A DNA stretch of 64,000 nucleotides from Nelumbo lutea. Taxonomy: Eukaryota; Streptophyta; Magnoliopsida; Proteales; Nelumbonaceae. The position numbers and the translations under genes are program-made. The notes beneath the pieces are model-generated. The model had not been told where the DNA came from, ran no database searches, and saw only the letters and a list, made by a program, of their open reading frames with translations. Location of the stretch: assembly GCA_022828595.1 (NCBI GenBank), contig JAKGHH010000006.1, positions 11,098,633 to 11,162,632 on the forward strand, read 5' to 3'. Positions 10,722-22,169 of the stretch are shown in pieces (the stretch's first letter is position 1; every line of letters starts with the position of its first letter).

Positions 10722-13700
10722 GGTTGCACATTATGGTGAACTTGCTCCAGAATGTGCCACTGCTTACTATAAGTATGGATGTGCTTTGTTATACAAAGCA
10801 CAAGAAGAAAGTGATCCCTTAGCTACTGTTCCAAAGAAGGAGGTCGATTCCCAGCAGAATTCTAGTAGAAATGGAGTTGCTAAGGATGCAAAAAGTAGTG
10901 AATGTTCCTCATCTTCTGTTAATGATGCCAAACAAGATAGGGATTCGAATCACAATGAAGGAGATCCAGATGATGGTTAGTACCTTATTGTTTTTGACTT
11001 TTTCGTTTCTGGATGCATCTTTGGTTATGTTCCTAAAATGCTTTTACTGTTTAAAATCAGTTTCTGCCTCCCTCCATTTCTGGATTAGATTATCCAAGTT
11101 ATCTGGATGTATACATTAATGAACTTGTTAGACATCACCATGCATGTTGATTCACATGGACATGCTTCCATGGAGGAGTGGGGGGCTGGTAGGGGTCACA
11201 TACCTCTTGGAGGGTGATAGGAGGTGGCCCACCCCCCATCCAGTGTTTTGTGCCTGAGGTGCAAGGCGCAAGGCGAGGTGCGTGTCTTTTTGAAGCAAGG
11301 CACAAAAATACAAAAAATTTGCTAAAAAATAAAAAAATGCCAAAAAATTCAAAAAATATTAAACACAATATTACTAAAAAAATATAAAGTTAAATTTTAA
11401 AATAATGTTTTAAAAAACCCATTATCTAAAATTAAAATACATAAACATAAGATGTAAAGCATATTGAAATGAGAATTTAAAAATAAAACCAAACATATAA
11501 AACATTTTCAAGCTTGTAAAACCTCTAATCTCTTTTTTCACTCAATTGTAGTACTTTACATAGCTAATGTAATGTAAAAAATATTACATTCTTGATTCTA
11601 TGAGCCGCCTTTGTGCCACGCCCCTCGAGGCAAGCCCAAACAAGTCCACGTTTGGTAATGTTTTTCATTCATTCATCCTAATAAAATGTCTTCTTAAAAA
11701 GCAATTAAAACTATAAAATCATTCTTTTTTGTGTGAAAACTAAGAATTTAGGACCTAACATGGACTTGTTTGGGCTTGCCTTGAGGGGCATGGCACGGGG
11801 CTCCGGGGGCGGAGCCCCCGACTCAGCTGTTATCTTAAAAAAAAGCAAAAAAGTGCCAAATTTTCAAAAGGCGCACGCCTGGGTTGAGGCGCAAGGCGCA
11901 CGCCTAGGCACACCAGGCGTGCGCCTAGTTCCTAGGCGAGGCGCATACCCTGAAATGAACCTCGCCTGTGTGCCTGAGGCGCACCCCCCATCCTTGGAGA
12001 CACTCCCGCATCTCAAAACCTTTTGACATGCATTGTGTGCCCCACCCCCCAAATGAAAAATTCTCTTTTCTCCCTGCTTCATGTTTAGATGATGGGCATT
12101 TACATGCACGTCGAAATTGCATATGCATTAACTATATATGTTTGTAGTTGTCCTCGTGTAGGTTTACATCATTTCTTGCTGCATGCATTTTGAAGAATTT
12201 ATGTCATTCACCTACCAACTACAGTATATAGTAACTGAATAACATGAATATCTCAAGCTATGCAATTTTTATTTTGCTATAAAAAACACTTGAGCAATGC
12301 ATACTGACATGTATATAGTCTTCCAATTTTAATCATGCTACTTAGACATATCAAATATTGATTTGCACACCCCTATCTGACACTTAAACTTCCTAAATGG
12401 AAAGGTGTGGTGCTCCATGTCAATGTTTTGAAAATTGTAGTCATATCGTAAATCGTAGAGAAAGTTGAATCGAATCAAATCGAATTGTGACTTGAATCAT
12501 AAATCGTAAGATTATTTATATTTTATACAAACTTGTCAAAAAATTAAATATAGATATATTAAATGGCTAAATATAGATAGGAAAGTGATTTTACCCAAAT
12601 TTTGATCAATATCTACTATATATATACTTAAAACAATATAATTTACCACTTATACAATAGAAGCCTAAGATAATATAATCTTGTTTGACTTGAAAATCAA
12701 ACAAATCTAAATACAAGGGCCCTTTAACTTAACATATGATAGAAAATATACTGAATTTCTAGTCTTGGATAATGTAAATAAGTCATTTTCTAGTAAGGGC
12801 TTTAAAAAAGTCTCCCATGGCAAAACTAAACCTAAACCAAAAAGAAAAAAACAAGTAGAGAACTGATTCTTAATTGAATTTATTTGAATCACAGTGAATC
12901 ATAAAATCGTAAGATTTATGAATCAAATCATAGGATTCAAACAAAGATCGTAAGATTTTTGTAGAAAAGGATTCAGACATAAGATTTGAATTGAAACCCT
13001 TGGGATTCATGATTCAAATTGTGAATCGTAAGATTTTGACAACGTTGCTCCAAGTTGCCCTGCCATACCCAGGTAACGTTGACTCTGATTCATCATGCAT
13101 CTATTAGAGTAAATCATGAAATCTATGATTATTTATCCATTAAAAAGAATAGAAGGCTGATTTACTCGCCATAAGGCAGATTCATTAGCAACGGCAGGGA
13201 TGGCAAGGGAAAAGCTAGAATAGCAGTGTCTTGGGCCAGGTTGTAATTTGTAATAGGTTAAATTCTTTGTATTGGATTCCATGCTTATAGGAGCTACCTC
13301 TGTGCTCTTGGGCCTGTTGTGACCTTGGTGAGCAATGTGGACTTTCTATTTTGATGACATATTCCTGTTACTCAAAAAAATATACTCACCATAAGGCCCA
13401 TATACAATTTTCAAATTATAACATATTAAACTTTGAATGATATTATCAGTTACGCTAATGTATGATGTTTTTTTCCCAATAGTTAGCAAATCTATGATGT
13501 TAGGTGGTAATAGATTTGATATGGATAGTGAGACTAGATAGGAGGCTAATCCAGAAGTTCCATTATGTGATGGACATTCTGGATTTTCCACAGGATTCAC
13601 CATGTGGCTGGAATAAGTGGATTAGTGTGAAGTGAAGTATTGCTGGGTATACTGTATACATAGCCATGGGCTTTAATGCATAAATACATTAAAAGTTGAA

Positions 13701-16700
13701 ATTCATTAGCCAACATTGACAGTGTTTTGCAAGACATAGGTTCTTATTCATCCATTTTTTTACCAATAACATCAATTTTATTATTCTGAGAAGGAAGTGG
13801 CAAGTACAGACTGTTAAAACAGTTTAATTTCATGAGAGATAAAACTCTTATCTCTCCCCACAAAACCCCAAATCCCACACAATGAATCTCTCTCCACCCC
13901 TTGCTTAGCTAATGAATCAGCTATGGCATTTGCACTCCGCTTGACCTACCCTGTCCTTACTTCCATGTCTCTAGTTAACCATCTGAATTTCTTCCTTTCT
14001 ATTGTACATCGACATTTTCACTCCCTCATCCCATAGCCAGTTGATCACCAATTTTGAGTCTCCCTCCACTTAGTTTGTTGATGTGCATAGTTTCCGCCCT
14101 TTGTATGCCTTGCATTACAGCCATGACTTCTGCCCTCAACGAGTCTCATTCCCCTGCCGGCCCGGAATATAGTGCAATAATTCTTCTCCTTTCATCTCTA
14201 AATACACCTCCAATGCCGGAGCGACCTGTATTCCCTATGCTACTACCATCGAAATTTAATTTAATAAAGCCCTTGTCTGGTGGGCTCCAATGATGAATTG
14301 TGACAGCCTTAACAGTGGAAGAATCCGCCATTGCCCTCCAGTTCCCCAATATATAAGTTGCTGAAACACTAGAGAAATCTTTTAGGGATTTCAGCCAGTG
14401 CACCACTTTAATTTCGATTGCTTCAAAAATTCATTTAATTTGTCCATAAGGTAGCCAGCTCTTATGCACCTCATAGTTCTCCCTTTCTTTTTTGGCCATG
14501 AAAATGCAGTTACATCAAACATGCTTCGTACACTCACAGGAGGGATCCACCTGCACCCAAGGTTCAAAGTACGGAAACGCAAGGTGTATCGGAAAGGTAA
14601 TTTTAAGAGACGTATCGAGATATGCTTTGGAAACACATAGATACGGACGAAAAATTAAGATACACAGAGTATCAAGATATAATTAGTAACCGTTAAAAAA
14701 TAATAGAACTAAAATATACGTGTCTGTATATATACTAATATTTATTAGTTAATATTTTTGAAGTCATTTATTTGTAAATATTGATTATATATAGATTTAG
14801 ATAATATTTATTATGTATACAAGTTAATATATACCTTAATTTTTAATAAATCAATATAATTTGTATTCATCTTATTATTATATAACTATTAATAATCAAA
14901 TTTTAGCATTTGTTGGGAAACATCCACCAAGGCAAGAAAGATTACTTTAAGTATAAAAAAACATGTTGGTTTAATAAGCAATTAAGGTTGGCATAATGGT
15001 TAATTAATTATTAATGTAAGCAAATGACTTGGGTTTGAAACTTGTTACCTTCGGTTTGTAATTTTAACAAGTTATTTGACTTAAATAACATTTAATGACA
15101 TATTAAATGCTGTAATTAAAGGTAACTCAAATGAGCATTTGATTAAATAATATTAGCTTTTAGTGACATCTCAAACCTAAAGGCTTAATTAAAATTGATA
15201 TTAACGAGAGAGTGAAGAGATGAATTAAATTTAAATTTAAAAAAGAGAGGGAAATTAAGTTCGGCTGATACATAATGCGTATCGGCCGATGCATACCTGA
15301 AACAGTCCGATATGGATGAAAAAATGCGAAACCATCTAATTATACATGTTCCGTGTATCAAAACTCTTCCGAAATGATACATATCGGCCGATACGGTTCG
15401 AAATTTAAAACCTTGCCTGCACCCAAACAAAGAGAAGCACCATTCTCAAACCGAAGTAGTGAAAGAACAAGAGACTAATAAGTGATATAAACTCTCACCA
15501 CCAACGTAAGACACACCAATGAGGGGATAAATACAAATTGGGCCGTTTTCTTTGAAGAAGATCAAGTGTATTAATCTTTCCATGTACAACTTCCCAACAA
15601 AAAGCCGCAATCCTTGTTGGGACAGGTCTGCACCATTCCTCTTTCACAGGAAAAAAAAGCAGAATACTAGGGAAGGGCTGTAACAAAGTTTTGAGGAAAG
15701 AAGCACAAGAAAAGAGCCAGAGGTTGTACAGGTCCAGATTTGACTATCTGGTTCAGATGGATCAAGAAAAACTCCCTCCAACAGCTGTAATAGGTTAATT
15801 ACACTCTGAAACTCATCTCTGATACCCCTTCGGAAACCTAAATCCCAATTAACCCCACTATTTGAAGAAGATTGAACACAGAATTTGGAAATTGGCTCAT
15901 TTTTAAGACTTGAGAGGGCATGCAGCGAAGGAAATTGATCCTTAGGGGGAGGTGCCTATCATATATGTTCCCAAAATCTTATACCATTACCATTACAAAG
16001 ATTGTACCTGATGTAGGGGATGAATGTAGTTAAAATTGCACTGATAGCCTTCCAAGGTGTCTTCCAGGTTGTCCTAGGCAGTAGACCAGCATCCCATCCA
16101 TTGTCCAAGAGCCCATGAATGCTCACTATCACCTTAGCCCACAATTTGTCCCTGTCCATAGGCAATCTCCATAACCACTTCCCAAGTAATGCTCAATCCT
16201 CCTTTTTTGTTCCTACACACAACCTCCCAACTTATCCTACATTTTTTCTTTTCCTCCCCTGGTTCCCACAAGAAATCCCTCATCATCTTCTCTAAGCTTT
16301 TGCAAACGCTGACTGGAGCCTTGAAAACTGACAAATAGTAGACAGGTAAGTTGGCTAGTGTTCATCCAATTCACTTTCTCATTTAGCTCATAAGGCTGTA
16401 TGAAGTGATTAGAAAAATATTTTAATGCTGAAATTCCTGTAATATGCAGAAATTTATAGAGAAAAAAAATCAATATCTCAAGATTGGAATGGGATTTCTT
16501 CCAACTGTTTCAGAGGAAGGTTTATACAAGTGAAATAAAGAAGGGGATTGGATTTGGAAGGGGTTTGAGAAGATTTTGCACAAAACGACGAGTTCTTAAA
16601 ATTAGATATTTTTGAGAATTAGGGTTTTTAGTGGATATTTTTGAAAACTGTTTAAGTGGGATGAAAAGGAACCTTAGATATGGGGGATGGCTGAATTAGA

Positions 16701-19700
16701 TTTGGTTTTCATCAGGGTTTGGTAGGGAAGATTTAGAGATAAGTTTCTCTCTCTAGACAAGTGAGGTGGATGTTGAAACTTAAGGGAATGGGTCGATTAA
16801 GAAGGTTTTGCTTTTGTTTGTACTTTCCCAAGTCTTTGAAGGCTGTGGGTGGCTGAGCTCAACCATGAGAATGGAGAAACCTAGGAATCTCCTAGTTTCT
16901 TTTTTTGAGAAAAGGTAAAGTATAATTGTATTAATCAACTGGTCCTTCGAAAGCTACTAACCACAAGAACACAAGCAAAAATAATCTCCCAACATTTTTT
17001 TATCAACAACACAGAAATTTTATTAAAATTAAAAAGGACAAAGATTACAACCAGAGGTTGTTAAAACTAAAACCCAATACAACCCATCACCCAGTTAAAA
17101 ATGGGCCCAGTACAAATGATGTCTGTACTCCTTGCTTAGCAAGTCCATCTGCCAAACCATTTGCAGAACTTCTAACATAGCATGCCTGAATATACATCTG
17201 TGTTGACAGAAACCTGAACTGTCTGAAATAATTCCTAAATTATTTTCAGCCCTTCTTCCTTTTTTTTTCAGCCATCCAATGACTACCTTTGAGTCTCGTT
17301 CCACGACTAGCCTTGTGATTCCCATCCTTGGCTTTTTGTAATTTTTGTAACTCTGATCTTTTACTTGCAAAAAATAACTCCATCTAGACTGGTATTGAGT
17401 GGATGTCCCCAGAATTGAATAATATTCTCCCGAATTGTAACTGTCACCTCTTTCTGGTCTGATAATCAAAACTTTTTGAGTCGACCACACACATTACCAA
17501 TTGTTTTAAAGGTTTGGGTGTACCGAATGCAAAGACATTGACCCAAACAAAGTTTCTTCTCATTGAGTATCCAATCTTGGTGGGGAAACTAATTCCTTTT
17601 CCAAAACAGCTTAAGCATCTTTTTATTCAACATGGACAGGAATAAGCTAGCCATTCAGTCTCCTAACTTCATTGAAGCGTGCATATCTTGCCACTTCATT
17701 TTTGCCCACCCCAGAACATGTACCTCTTCAGGATCCAAGTTGATAAACCCACCCACCAGACACACCTCTTCAGCTTGTTTACCTCATTCACAATAACTCC
17801 TACCAATGGAGTGGTGAATAGCAAAAAGCACAGAATTTTAAAAAGGCGTTAGGCTCAGAAAATAGCAAAAAGCACAAAATTTTAAAAAGCCGCACGCCTA
17901 GGCACACCAGGCATGTGCCTTTTGATAGGGGTGCGCCTAGGACTTGATCGAGGCACATACCCTAATATGTGCCTTGCCTGTGTGCCTAGGCACTCCTGAG
18001 GCGTGCCTTCTAAATCAATGGGCCCAGGTTTGTTTTGTTTTGTTGCCTTTAGTGGAATTGTTGCTGCTTGTGCCATTCACAGGTATAAAAGAAACATTAT
18101 CTGCTTCACTAGGTCCTCGGTTGCCTCCCCATTCATCAAATCCAGGGCCACCAACTTTTTCACTTTAGCGGAATGCTTGCTTCCTTGTGTTGAGCAATGA
18201 AGCAAACATTACCTATGTTATGCCTATCCTTGAAATTTACAAATGGTTACTTTATTAAAAATAGGCATTGGCCAAAAACGTTTTACCAGTTATTACATAC
18301 ACACGCTGGAAGTATGCAGAGAACCTATTTTAGTTGATTGACTTTACAATAATCTCATTTGCAAATAGCCCCTCAATTTAAATACTTTGAGTTTGCAAGG
18401 ATGGCATTGTCCAAGAAATGTGCTTGGTTAAATAACCTTGTGTTGCAAGATGGTGTTGTCAAAGAAAGCTTGTTTTCTGCAGCTTTATTTCTGTATGATC
18501 TCATCGGATATGTAGTTAACTTCCTTTAGTGACCTAGAAATTTTCCACATGGAAAATTAATTTTGGCCCAATGGAGCCTGCAAATTCCTGTCTGAATTCT
18601 TTGTTCATTTGAAAAGTTTGAGACTGAAATACTTTGCCAAGTTCTCAAAATACTCTTTAATGTGTAATTCCATCCTAAGGCTGCATTTGGTGGGGCTTCT
18701 TGGCTCTGAACGGGCTTTTTAAGAAGTGCTTTTCTGATAAGTGCTTCTAAAAAAGCACTTAAAAAGTGCTTGGTGTAAGTTGCTTTTTCCAATGAAAAAA
18801 GTGCTTATTTGAAAACATTGCTTGGTTCAAAATGGGCCTTTTGTCAATATAAAAACAATCTTACCCTCCATGTAGACTTAAAAGACACACATAAAGACCA
18901 ATTTAAGCCCATAAATTGCTTGAATAAAATGAAAAAAAATGGAGGATTCATGCTTGGTATGTCACAAAAACTGGAAGCTTTTGATTCAATAATACAGAAA
19001 TTTAGAAAATGAAAAATGTATAAGGTGGAATTGTCGGAATAGCTTTTGCTTCAATATTATAACAAAAAAAAAGTGGGGTGAGGGTTTTTTATTGACCAAG
19101 GTTACTTCTGGTATTTAAAGTATAAATGGGCAAGAGCGAGATGAAAATCATATTAAGCTCATCTTGAAAATGCAAGAAGCGAGAAGCAATAAGCTGCTCA
19201 GACTGCTTTTTCTAATGGGCTTTTTTGGATCTGCTTTTATACCAAGCGCTTTTTGGGGTGGTTTTGGCTTTCTAAAACACAGTAAGTACCAGAAGCACTT
19301 ATTTTAAGCCCCATCAAACGCAACCTAAATGCTAACAGGTTGAGCAGCTTTGATCATTTGGGCAATGCTCCAATAGAAAATTGGATATAGAGTTGATGTA
19401 TACAGTTGGATTGGACACAAGTGATCCAGTAAGTATCCTTTCTGGTAGATGGTTTTGATCAGCCTCATGATTCCTCCATGTGGCAGAAATAGGTGGGGTT
19501 AAGTAGGGAGGCTCACTAGCATCTTCTGCATATTGCATAAAGTTTGTCTACTCTCAAATTGTGAACTTTCTCATTGATGTTAATGCTAATTGATTCTTTG
19601 GGGGGGAAAGGTGCTACTGAGAAAGACCAGGGAGAAGATGATGCAGAAAGTGAAGATGAGGACCTGGCTGAAGCAGATGAAGATGAGTCAGATTTGGATC

Positions 19701-20842
19701 TGGCATGGAAGATGCTAGATGTTGCAAGGGCAATTGCTGAGAAGCAGCTGGGTGACACAATGGAGAAAGTTGACATATTATCAGCTCTAGGGGAGGTTTC
19801 TCTAGAGAGAGGTGCACATTCCCTTCTTTTGATATTTAAGCTCTTAGATTTGTCTCTTTTGCCCTTAAATCAGTAAGGAGTGATTGGAAATAGCTTAGTG
19901 ACGGTGTGTATTGGTGTGTGCTTTTTTTCCATCCTGCAGAAGACATTGAGACTTCTATAAGTGACTATCTGAAAGCACTGTCAATTTTGGAGCGCCTGGT
20001 TGAACCGGACAACCGGCAAATTGCTGAATTGTATCCATTGATTGCTGTGCTGTTTTAATCCCCCTCGACACACACAGTGATAATAGACAAAAAAGGGTGT
20101 TCTTTTGCTTGAATCTTAACTAATATACAGAAATTTTAGGATATGCTTGTGTTTGGAAGTTGGGTCAAAGGTTCAAGAAGCCATTCCATATTGCCAGAAG
20201 GCCATAAAGGTTTGTAAGGCTCGGGTAGAGCGGTTAATGGATGAAGTGAAGAGCTTGAAGGGAACGGAAATGACAATGGTTTCAGACATGAATCAGATGG
20301 ATCAACTTTCTTCTAGTGGTTCCCACTCTGACTCTTTTGTCTCAGATAAGGAAACTGAGATCGAGACACTTAATGGACTCTCTGGTGAGCTGGAGAAAAA
20401 GGTTAGTTTTATTCTAATTTACTAGTTAGATGTCATGAAATTTCTATTCATTATTTCATTTAAATCCTTTCAATCTTATTTTTGAGATGTTATCTGGCTA
20501 TTGCAGCTTGAGGATTTGCAGCAGCAAGCATCAAATCCAACCTCTCTGTTCTCAGAAATCCTTAAAATGGCTTCTGCCAAGGCAACAAGTAGTCTGAAGA
20601 GTTCAACTGTGATGGGCTCTTCACAGCTGGGTACTTCCAATAGCGGTGGGGGTTTTGACTCTCCAACTGTTTCCACCGCTCATACAAATGGTGCTGGACC
20701 TGTTGGGGGCGTCACACATCTTGGTGTGGTAGGAAGAGGTGTGAAGCGAGCATCGGTGAACTCAAGCAGTGTGGAAGCTAGCGCTATGAAGAAGGCCTCA
20801 ATGGATTCGTCAGGGGATAAAGATGAGAGCACTGTCTCTTGA
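10722..20842 (+). CDS. NASP: NASP-like histone H3-H4 chaperone (TPR protein), exons 2 to last; N-terminus outside window
   Basis: Five exons: 10722-10975, 19611-19811, 19940-20030, 20131-20401, 20507-20842 (TGA at 20840). All introns are GT-AG and the phases join without error, giving 383 codons after one leading base. The product begins VAHYGELAPECATAYYKYG, the first TPR of the SHNi-TPR/NASP fold, then a Ser/Asp-rich linker interrupted by the giant intron, an acidic block (EDDAESEDEDLAEADEDE), the DLAWKMLDVARAIAEKQ helix, TPR units through EREDIETSISDYLKALSIL and NFRICLCLE...EAIPYCQKAI, a coiled segment ELEKKLEDLQQQA, and a Ser/Gly-rich tail with basic GRGVKRAS and MKKAS that may act as a nuclear signal. 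The family binds soluble H3-H4 and hands them to nucleosome assembly; the acidic block and TPRs contact histone. The first exon (start codon, N-terminal helix) was searched for between 1 and 10721 and not found. The exons look intact, so I treat the gene as functional. Confidence 0.9.
11242..11981 (+). repeat. Dispersed repeat family R1, copy B (longest copy)
   Basis: About 740 bp flanked by a 12-bp direct repeat CACCCCCCATCC (11230-11241 and 11982-11993), which may include the target duplication. Both ends are GC-rich with AGGCGCA/GGCGCACGCC units in opposite orientation, and the middle contains an inverted pair around GGCAAGCCCAAACAA and its complement (about 11628 and 11768). So the whole element can fold back. 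No protein; probably a non-autonomous DNA element. Confidence 0.65.
12421..13047. mobile_element. hAT-type non-autonomous element
   Basis: 627 bp with terminal inverted repeats CAATGTTTTGAAAATTGTAG (left) and CAACGTTGTCAAAATCTTAC (right, complement). Flanks CTCCATGT (12413-12420) and CTCCAAGT (13048-13055) form an 8-bp target duplication with one mismatch, the length typical of hAT transposons. The subterminal regions are rich in ATCGTA/GAATCGTAAGAT repeats, possible transposase sites. No transposase frame. Confidence 0.8.
13180..13385 (+). pseudogene. LINE 3' terminal fragment
   Basis: The plus strand reads ADSLATAGMARE-like residues (about 13190), which resembles the C-terminal ADSLAKxG tail of plant LINE RNase H domains, then a 3' UTR-like stretch ending in an A run at 13373. 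Only the last 200 bp of the LINE is present. Confidence 0.6.
13750..16480 (-). pseudogene. LINE fragment (RT end, zf-RVT, RNase H) interrupted by a hAT-type element
   Basis: Read on the minus strand from 16480: reverse-transcriptase C-terminal part with MSVFKAPVSVCKSLEKMMRD and EEKKKCRISWEVVCR (16334-16134), LPMDRDKLWAKVI-type segment (16165-15959), a zf-RVT-like stretch with RIAAFCWEVVHGKINTLD (15686-15495), then after the inserted element the RNase H domain with WSPPDKGFIKLNFDGSS and GRSGIGGVFRDE (14406-14146). A T-rich run on the plus strand near 13757-13785 marks the A-rich 3' end. Frame breaks throughout. It belongs to the same broad L1-like class as the other LINE pieces in the window. 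Confidence 0.8.
14558..15415. mobile_element. hAT-type non-autonomous element inserted in the LINE
   Basis: 858 bp with ends CAAGGTTCAAAGTACGG (left) and, as complement of the right end, CAAGGTTTTAAATTTCGAAC. The perfect 8-bp duplication CCTGCACC lies at 14550-14557 and 15416-15423. Removing the element rejoins the LINE sequence. Subterminal TATCGG/CCGATA motifs occur near both ends. The interior is AT-rich and has no transposase. Confidence 0.9.
16995..17800 (-). pseudogene. LINE 3' fragment (RNase H tail)
   Basis: The minus strand from about 17330 reads GITRLVVERDSKVVIGWLKK, matching the central RNase H motif of plant LINEs, followed by a C-terminal tail. A T run at 16996-17002 and an AAATTTTATT stretch mark the 3' end. 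The part from 17500 to 17800 includes a KLKRCVWWVG-like segment, weaker but consistent with LINE sequence. Confidence 0.65.
17825..18020 (+). repeat. Dispersed repeat family R1, copy C (fragment)
   Basis: Only the GC-rich end is present: GCCGCACGCCTAGGCACACC, GTGCGCCTAGGACTTG, GGCACATACCCTAATATG and GTGCCTAGGCACTCC, matching 11868-11985 of copy B. Preceded by a doubled AGCAAAAAGCACA motif. Confidence 0.6.
18679..19325. mobile_element. PIF/Harbinger-type MITE
   Basis: 647 bp with inverted ends GGCTGCATTTGGTGGGGCTT and GGTTGCGTTTGATGGGGCTT (17 of 20 identical) and a 3-bp TAA duplication at 18676-18678 and 19326-19328, the target preference of PIF/Harbinger elements. Subterminal AAGTGCTT repeats on both sides. 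No transposase. Confidence 0.85.
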
Positions 20843-21773
20843 CAACTTTTGATTCCAGTCCATGTCTATATCCCCTAATGTAATTTAGTGGAACTGTGGT
20901 ATTTCTAGTCAAAACATGTTCATTTTGTCTGAAATATGGATCCTTTCCATGATGGTAAGCACTACTATGTACTAGATGATTGTTCTGTGTTTTCATAGAT
21001 GAATCTTGGATGTTGTCATTCGAGTTAAGTTTCTTGGAAGATTTGTTTTGTCTACCTTGTAGTTTATTTACGTTGTCAAACTAAAAAGGAAAAAGGAACT
21101 ATGTTTCATCTTTATGCTCCTGATGCCACCTTATAATGTTCCTGTCTGGGTCCACATCCTAGTTCTTCCAACTAGTGTGGAAGATCATGCATGACCATAA
21201 GAAGTATAGTGCTTACATGTATGGCACTATCTCAGCATTTTTCAACTAGATACCGGACTAATAAATAACCAATAGCCATGCTAAATTTAGATTTTATTAT
21301 TTATGCGTAGTTCCTATTATTCATAGATAAAATGTTTTCTTTTGCCTAAAAAAAGAAGATAAAATGTTTTCTTTTTAACAATTTTTAGTCTAGATGATTT
21401 ATTATGCAAAGTTCTACTTTGCCCTTGGTAATTAGAATATGCAAGCGTGCTGGTATTCTTGCTTAATAATTCTAGTCTTTACATTGTTTTAGTAAAGAAA
21501 ACACATTTATAATTGAAATTACTGTTATTTATTGAAAAAAGAATTGGTTGTTTTATCCATTTTTATTTGATTTAGCGTTAAATTAATTGGGTCTTCAAAT
21601 ATAATACTTGTAGGATTAATATCTAATGTGATCCACTATGTTATTTACCTTACACGTAATGTTTTTTTTTTTTTTTTATGATAAATAATGTTAAATGAAG
21701 GTTTTTTTAGGTTGGCAAGTATGAAACAATACTGCATTAAACGCAGAAGCTGAGTACAGAACCTAAAGATCTA
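20843..21773. other. Downstream region of the NASP gene
   Basis: AT-rich 3' flank, presumably including the 3' UTR just after 20842. I see no canonical polyadenylation motif that stands out and no coding content. Confidence 0.5.
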
Positions 21774-21776
21774 CTA

Positions 21777-22166
21777 GGTGTTTGGCATCAGTGCTGGGAA
21801 GTGGGAACACAGAAAACGGTGCTGGGCATGTCTGAGAAAATGGTTTTGTTTGGAAGCGGTGCTAAACATCATTGGTTTTGTTTGGTACCAGTGCTGTAAA
21901 ATCATTTTTAGCATTATTCATATTATCCAATGCACAAGATAATACTACATTAATGCTACATCATTGCACCATTGGCAGCAATGGACTGTTTTCTGAGAAA
22001 ACATTGAATTTGACATTTTTTCAGACCACAGTCACAATTTCCAAGTGTTGTTTGAAGGAATGTTTTAAAAAAAAAACAGTACCAAATAAGTGGCAGTTTT
22101 CTGAAGCACCACTTTTTCTGATATGGCGTTGTTTTCCAAAAAACAGCATCAACTCCAAACAGCACT
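21777..22166. mobile_element. Probable MITE (TTTGG-type ends)
   Basis: 390 bp. Left end GGTGTTTGGCATCAGTGCTG pairs imperfectly with the complement of the right end, AGTGCTGTTTGGAGTTGATG; CTA occurs on both sides (21774-21776, 22167-22169). The interior repeats TTTTGTTTGG and GGTGCT units. A PIF/Harbinger relation is possible but the ends have decayed. Confidence 0.5.
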
Positions 22167-22169
22167 CTA

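Larger units (their letters stand above)
10976..19610 (+). other. 8.6-kb NASP intron filled with transposable elements
   Basis: The donor is G|GTTAGT at 10975/10976 and the acceptor is GGGAAAG|GTG at 19610/19611; the joined codon GGT keeps the frame. The intron holds repeat R1 copies, two hAT-type elements, at least three LINE fragments and a PIF/Harbinger MITE (separate entries). The other visible introns of this gene are 128, 100 and 105 bp. Between entries the remaining stretches (about 10976-11230, 11994-12412, 13390-13750, 16480-16990, 18020-18675, 19330-19600) are AT-rich without recognisable content. Confidence 0.85.

Noticed and set aside
11733..12128. GC-rich open frames (both strands) of up to 97 codons
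   Set aside because: They lie in repeat R1, whose GGCGCACGCC tandem units create stop-free frames; no protein family fits.
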